This document shows, in pieces, positions 61,641-64,000 of a stretch of 64,000 nucleotides of DNA. This DNA is from Dirofilaria immitis (taxonomy: Eukaryota; Nematoda; Chromadorea; Rhabditida; Onchocercidae), in assembly GCA_024305405.1 (NCBI GenBank), contig JAKNDB010000098.1, positions 2,197,501-2,261,500 of the forward strand. The letters are read 5' to 3'. The position numbers and the translations under genes are program-made. The stretch's first letter is position 1. Each line of letters opens with the position of its first letter. The notes under the pieces are model-generated. The model had not been told where the DNA came from and ran no database searches. It was given only the letters and a program-made list of their open reading frames with translations.

Positions 61641-62039
61641 AGAGAAGGCGGAAGATGACAAAACATGAAGATGATGATAAAATTTATATGATGTCCTATT
61701 CTCCTCTCTTCCTCATTCAATTATTGCCTAACTCTTACTTCATCATTTTTATTTCATCCCGTTCTTCAGTATTTTCAACATATTAATCATCTATCATTCT
61801 GTCATTTGTAATTTTGAAATTGCTAAAATGATTCATCCATTCTTTTTTTTTTTTGATGTCACGTTTAAAACGTTTACTTTGCACGTCATGAATTTACTAC
61901 TATTACTATTAATCTTTGTTGCATGTTAATAGCATTGATGATGTATGAAAAGAGCACCATACTAGTTGAAATTTAATTTTTTTTTTTTTGTTATCATGAT
62001 TAAATTAATTTTCTTTCATTTTTCATTCAACGATAAGAT

Positions 62040-62830
62040 GAGTGAAATCTGGTTTAAACATTTCGTATTACGTATGTAATGAGATAAGAATATGTATTTG
62101 AACTATTTGTGTTACGTGCATAATTTGATGAGAAATTGATCATGTTACGTGCATAATGTGATGAGAATCTGATATGAACTATTCCATGATACGTGCATAA
62201 AGAAAAAAAGAAAAGATGAATTTGAATTATTTCATATTACGTGCATAAAGAAAAAAGAAGGTGGATTCCACGTTACAGAAATCTGGATATGAACTATTCC
62301 ATGTTACGTGCATAATGAGATGAGTAAATTTGAACTATTTCATATTACTTGCATAAAGAAAAAGAAGGTGGATTCCACGTTACAGAAATCTGGATATGAA
62401 CTATTCCATGTTACGTGCATAATGAGATGAGTAAATTTGAACTATTTCATATTACTTGCATAAAGAAAAAAGAAGGTGGATTCCACGTTACAGAAATCTG
62501 GATATGAACTATTCCATGTTACGTGCATAATGAGATGAGTAAATTTGAGCTATTTCATATTACGTGCATAAAGAAAAAAGAAGGTGGATTCCACGTTACA
62601 GAAATCTGGATATGAACTATTCCATGTTACGTGCATAATCAGATGAGTAAATTTGAGCTATTTCATATTACGTGCATAAAGAAAAAGGATGGATTTGAAC
62701 TATTTCATATTACGTGCATAATGAGATGAGAATCTGAATTTGAACTCTTTCATATTACGTGCATAAATGATATGAGAATATGTATTGGGACTATTTCATG
62801 TTATGTGCATGATTATTAAGAGGAAAATGA
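62040..62830. repeat. ~120-bp tandem repeat with ttacgtgcataa core
   Basis: Four or more close copies of a composite unit contain atgaactattccatgttacg, tgcataatgagatgag, atttcatatta and ggtggattccacgttacag. They are flanked by shorter diverged subunits in which gaactattt...ttacgtgcataa recurs. The gttacgt words recall the repeats at the left edge of the window. Confidence 0.88.
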
Positions 62831-63083
62831 AAGAAATTGTTATGTTGATGATAATGTAAGTTTTACACTCTTACTTTCACAATTACATATTTTTGAAATA
62901 AATGTTTCTACACTTATCATTTATTGGATAAAATTGAAAAAAAAAAAAATAAATTGCATCATTTGCCTAATATACTATAAATGAATGAGATAATAAACAA
63001 AAGATAAGTAATGAAATTTTAATCAATAATTGATACCATGAATCAAAACACGTTTATTCTAAATATCACTAAAAAATTATTCT

Positions 63084-63233
63084 AACACTTTTCTTATCTT
63101 TGATTATTTTAACAATAATAATAACAAAAAAAAACAAAAAAAAAAGATCACTTTCATTGATTAATTTCAATGATAAATTTCATTAATAATTTGATAATTT
63201 AATATTGTTTTCTTTTGATAATTTAATATTGGG

Positions 63234-63272
<39 letters not shown>

Positions 63273-63490
63273 CAATGTGAATTAAATAATAATAAAATAT
63301 ATAATTTTAAATTGTTATTGTTAAAATAATCAAAGATAAGAAGTGTTAAGATTATATTTTATTGTTAAAATAATCAAAGATAGAAAGGGTAAAAATTATA
63401 TTTTATTGTTAAAATAATCGAAGATAAGAAGTGTTAAGATTATATTTTATTGTTAAAATAATCAAAGATAAGAAGTGTAAAAATTATATT
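63084..63490. repeat. inverted and tandem copies around a TTA microsatellite
   Basis: A segment at 63084-63113 (aacacttttcttatctttga then ttattttaac) is the near-perfect reverse complement of 63320-63347. The latter is the first of about four 44-bp tandem copies of gttaaaataatcaaagataa running to about 63485. A (TTA)n run lies between the arms at about 63239-63272. Confidence 0.8.
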
Positions 63491-64000
63491 TTAAATTTTT
63501 TAAAAAATAAATTCATTCATTTTTCAATTAAATTTTTTATTACAAATTCAATTAATTTCCATTTTAATTATTATTATTTTTTCCATTTTTTTGTAAATAT
63601 AAAATTAATTTTTTCAAATTTAAAATTAGTTTTTAAGTTTAAAATTTTTAAATTTCAAAATTAATTTTTTAAATTTGAAAAAAATTAAACGAAAAAAGAG
63701 GCAATTAATTTTGCTAAAAATTTTATGCAAAATAAAACGAAAATAAAATTTTATATGTAAAAAGGGAAAGTAATAATAATTTCGCCCTAAAAAAAAAAAA
63801 TTGGAACTTTAAAGAAAGGTTAAATTGCGACGTCGCTTTTTTGTTTTACATTAATTATTTAAAGATTTGTTGAAGTATGTTTAGAAGTTTTTCCTTCTTT
63901 GCTTTTTTTTCGGATAAAAATAATTTTTAGAAAAGGAGCTTATCATCGCTATTCGTAATATTGATTTTATGTTGGATTTTATTTGAAAGGAAATTTGATA

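Larger units (their letters stand above)
60877..64000. other. 5' flank of the ZP gene and right-edge spacer
   Basis: No coding exon was recognised. The stretch holds short AAT-rich microsatellites near 61330-61450, a purine/G-rich tract near 61595-61665, an array of about 120 bp at about 62040-62830, a TTA microsatellite at about 63239-63272 and a foldback with tandem copies at 63084-63490. The ZP promoter should lie here but no element was recognised. Confidence 0.5.

Overview
The window looks like nuclear DNA of a parasitic-type (spirurid or filarial-like) nematode. It is extremely A+T rich, by eye about four-fifths A+T. Its genes are split into many small exons with G-rich ends and short T-rich acceptors, including several GTTTGT donors, and introns and spacers are full of minisatellites. 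The gene content is nematode-specific: an MSP-domain protein, a cuticle collagen, a cuticlin-type ZP protein and a degenerin channel. Three coding starts lie 3-5 nt after a splice acceptor, as expected for trans-spliced messages. The species cannot be named from sequence alone.

Layout. 1-1319: repeats and an intron array. 1320-3307 (+): 3' part of an MSP-domain gene. 3934-15552 (-): a complete 19-exon DEG/ENaC (degenerin/ASIC-type) channel subunit with an unusually long extracellular insertion. 15553-33381: about 18 kb with no recognisable gene, holding several minisatellites and one short compositional island near 25.1-25.3 kb. 33382-36384 (+): a four-exon cuticle collagen with a highly acidic block. 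36385-42866: no firm gene. 42867-44183 (-): dynactin subunit 3. 45437-46857 (-): a small membrane-anchored J-domain protein. 46858-50519: no gene. 50520-60876 (-): a nine-exon ZP-domain (cuticlin-like) membrane protein with large repeat-filled introns. 60877-64000: spacer with a G-rich tract, a 120-bp-class array and a foldback.

The collagen and the ZP protein are both cuticle or apical matrix components. The degenerin is a sodium or proton-type channel, DCTN3 belongs to the dynein-dynactin motor, and the J-protein is an Hsp70 co-chaperone. They are neighbours, not an obvious pathway.

Two cross-cutting observations. First, at least nine exons need a one-base correction, nearly always one base added to a short A or T run, to stay open and keep intron phases consistent. 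This points to homopolymer under-calling in the assembly rather than to pseudogenes. Second, three intronic tandem arrays carry a copy of the neighbouring real splice site in every unit: one acceptor array at 650-1319 and two donor arrays at 10051-10120 and about 13600-14625. All exon models were built by hand from reading frame, splice consensus and phase, and were not tested against transcripts.
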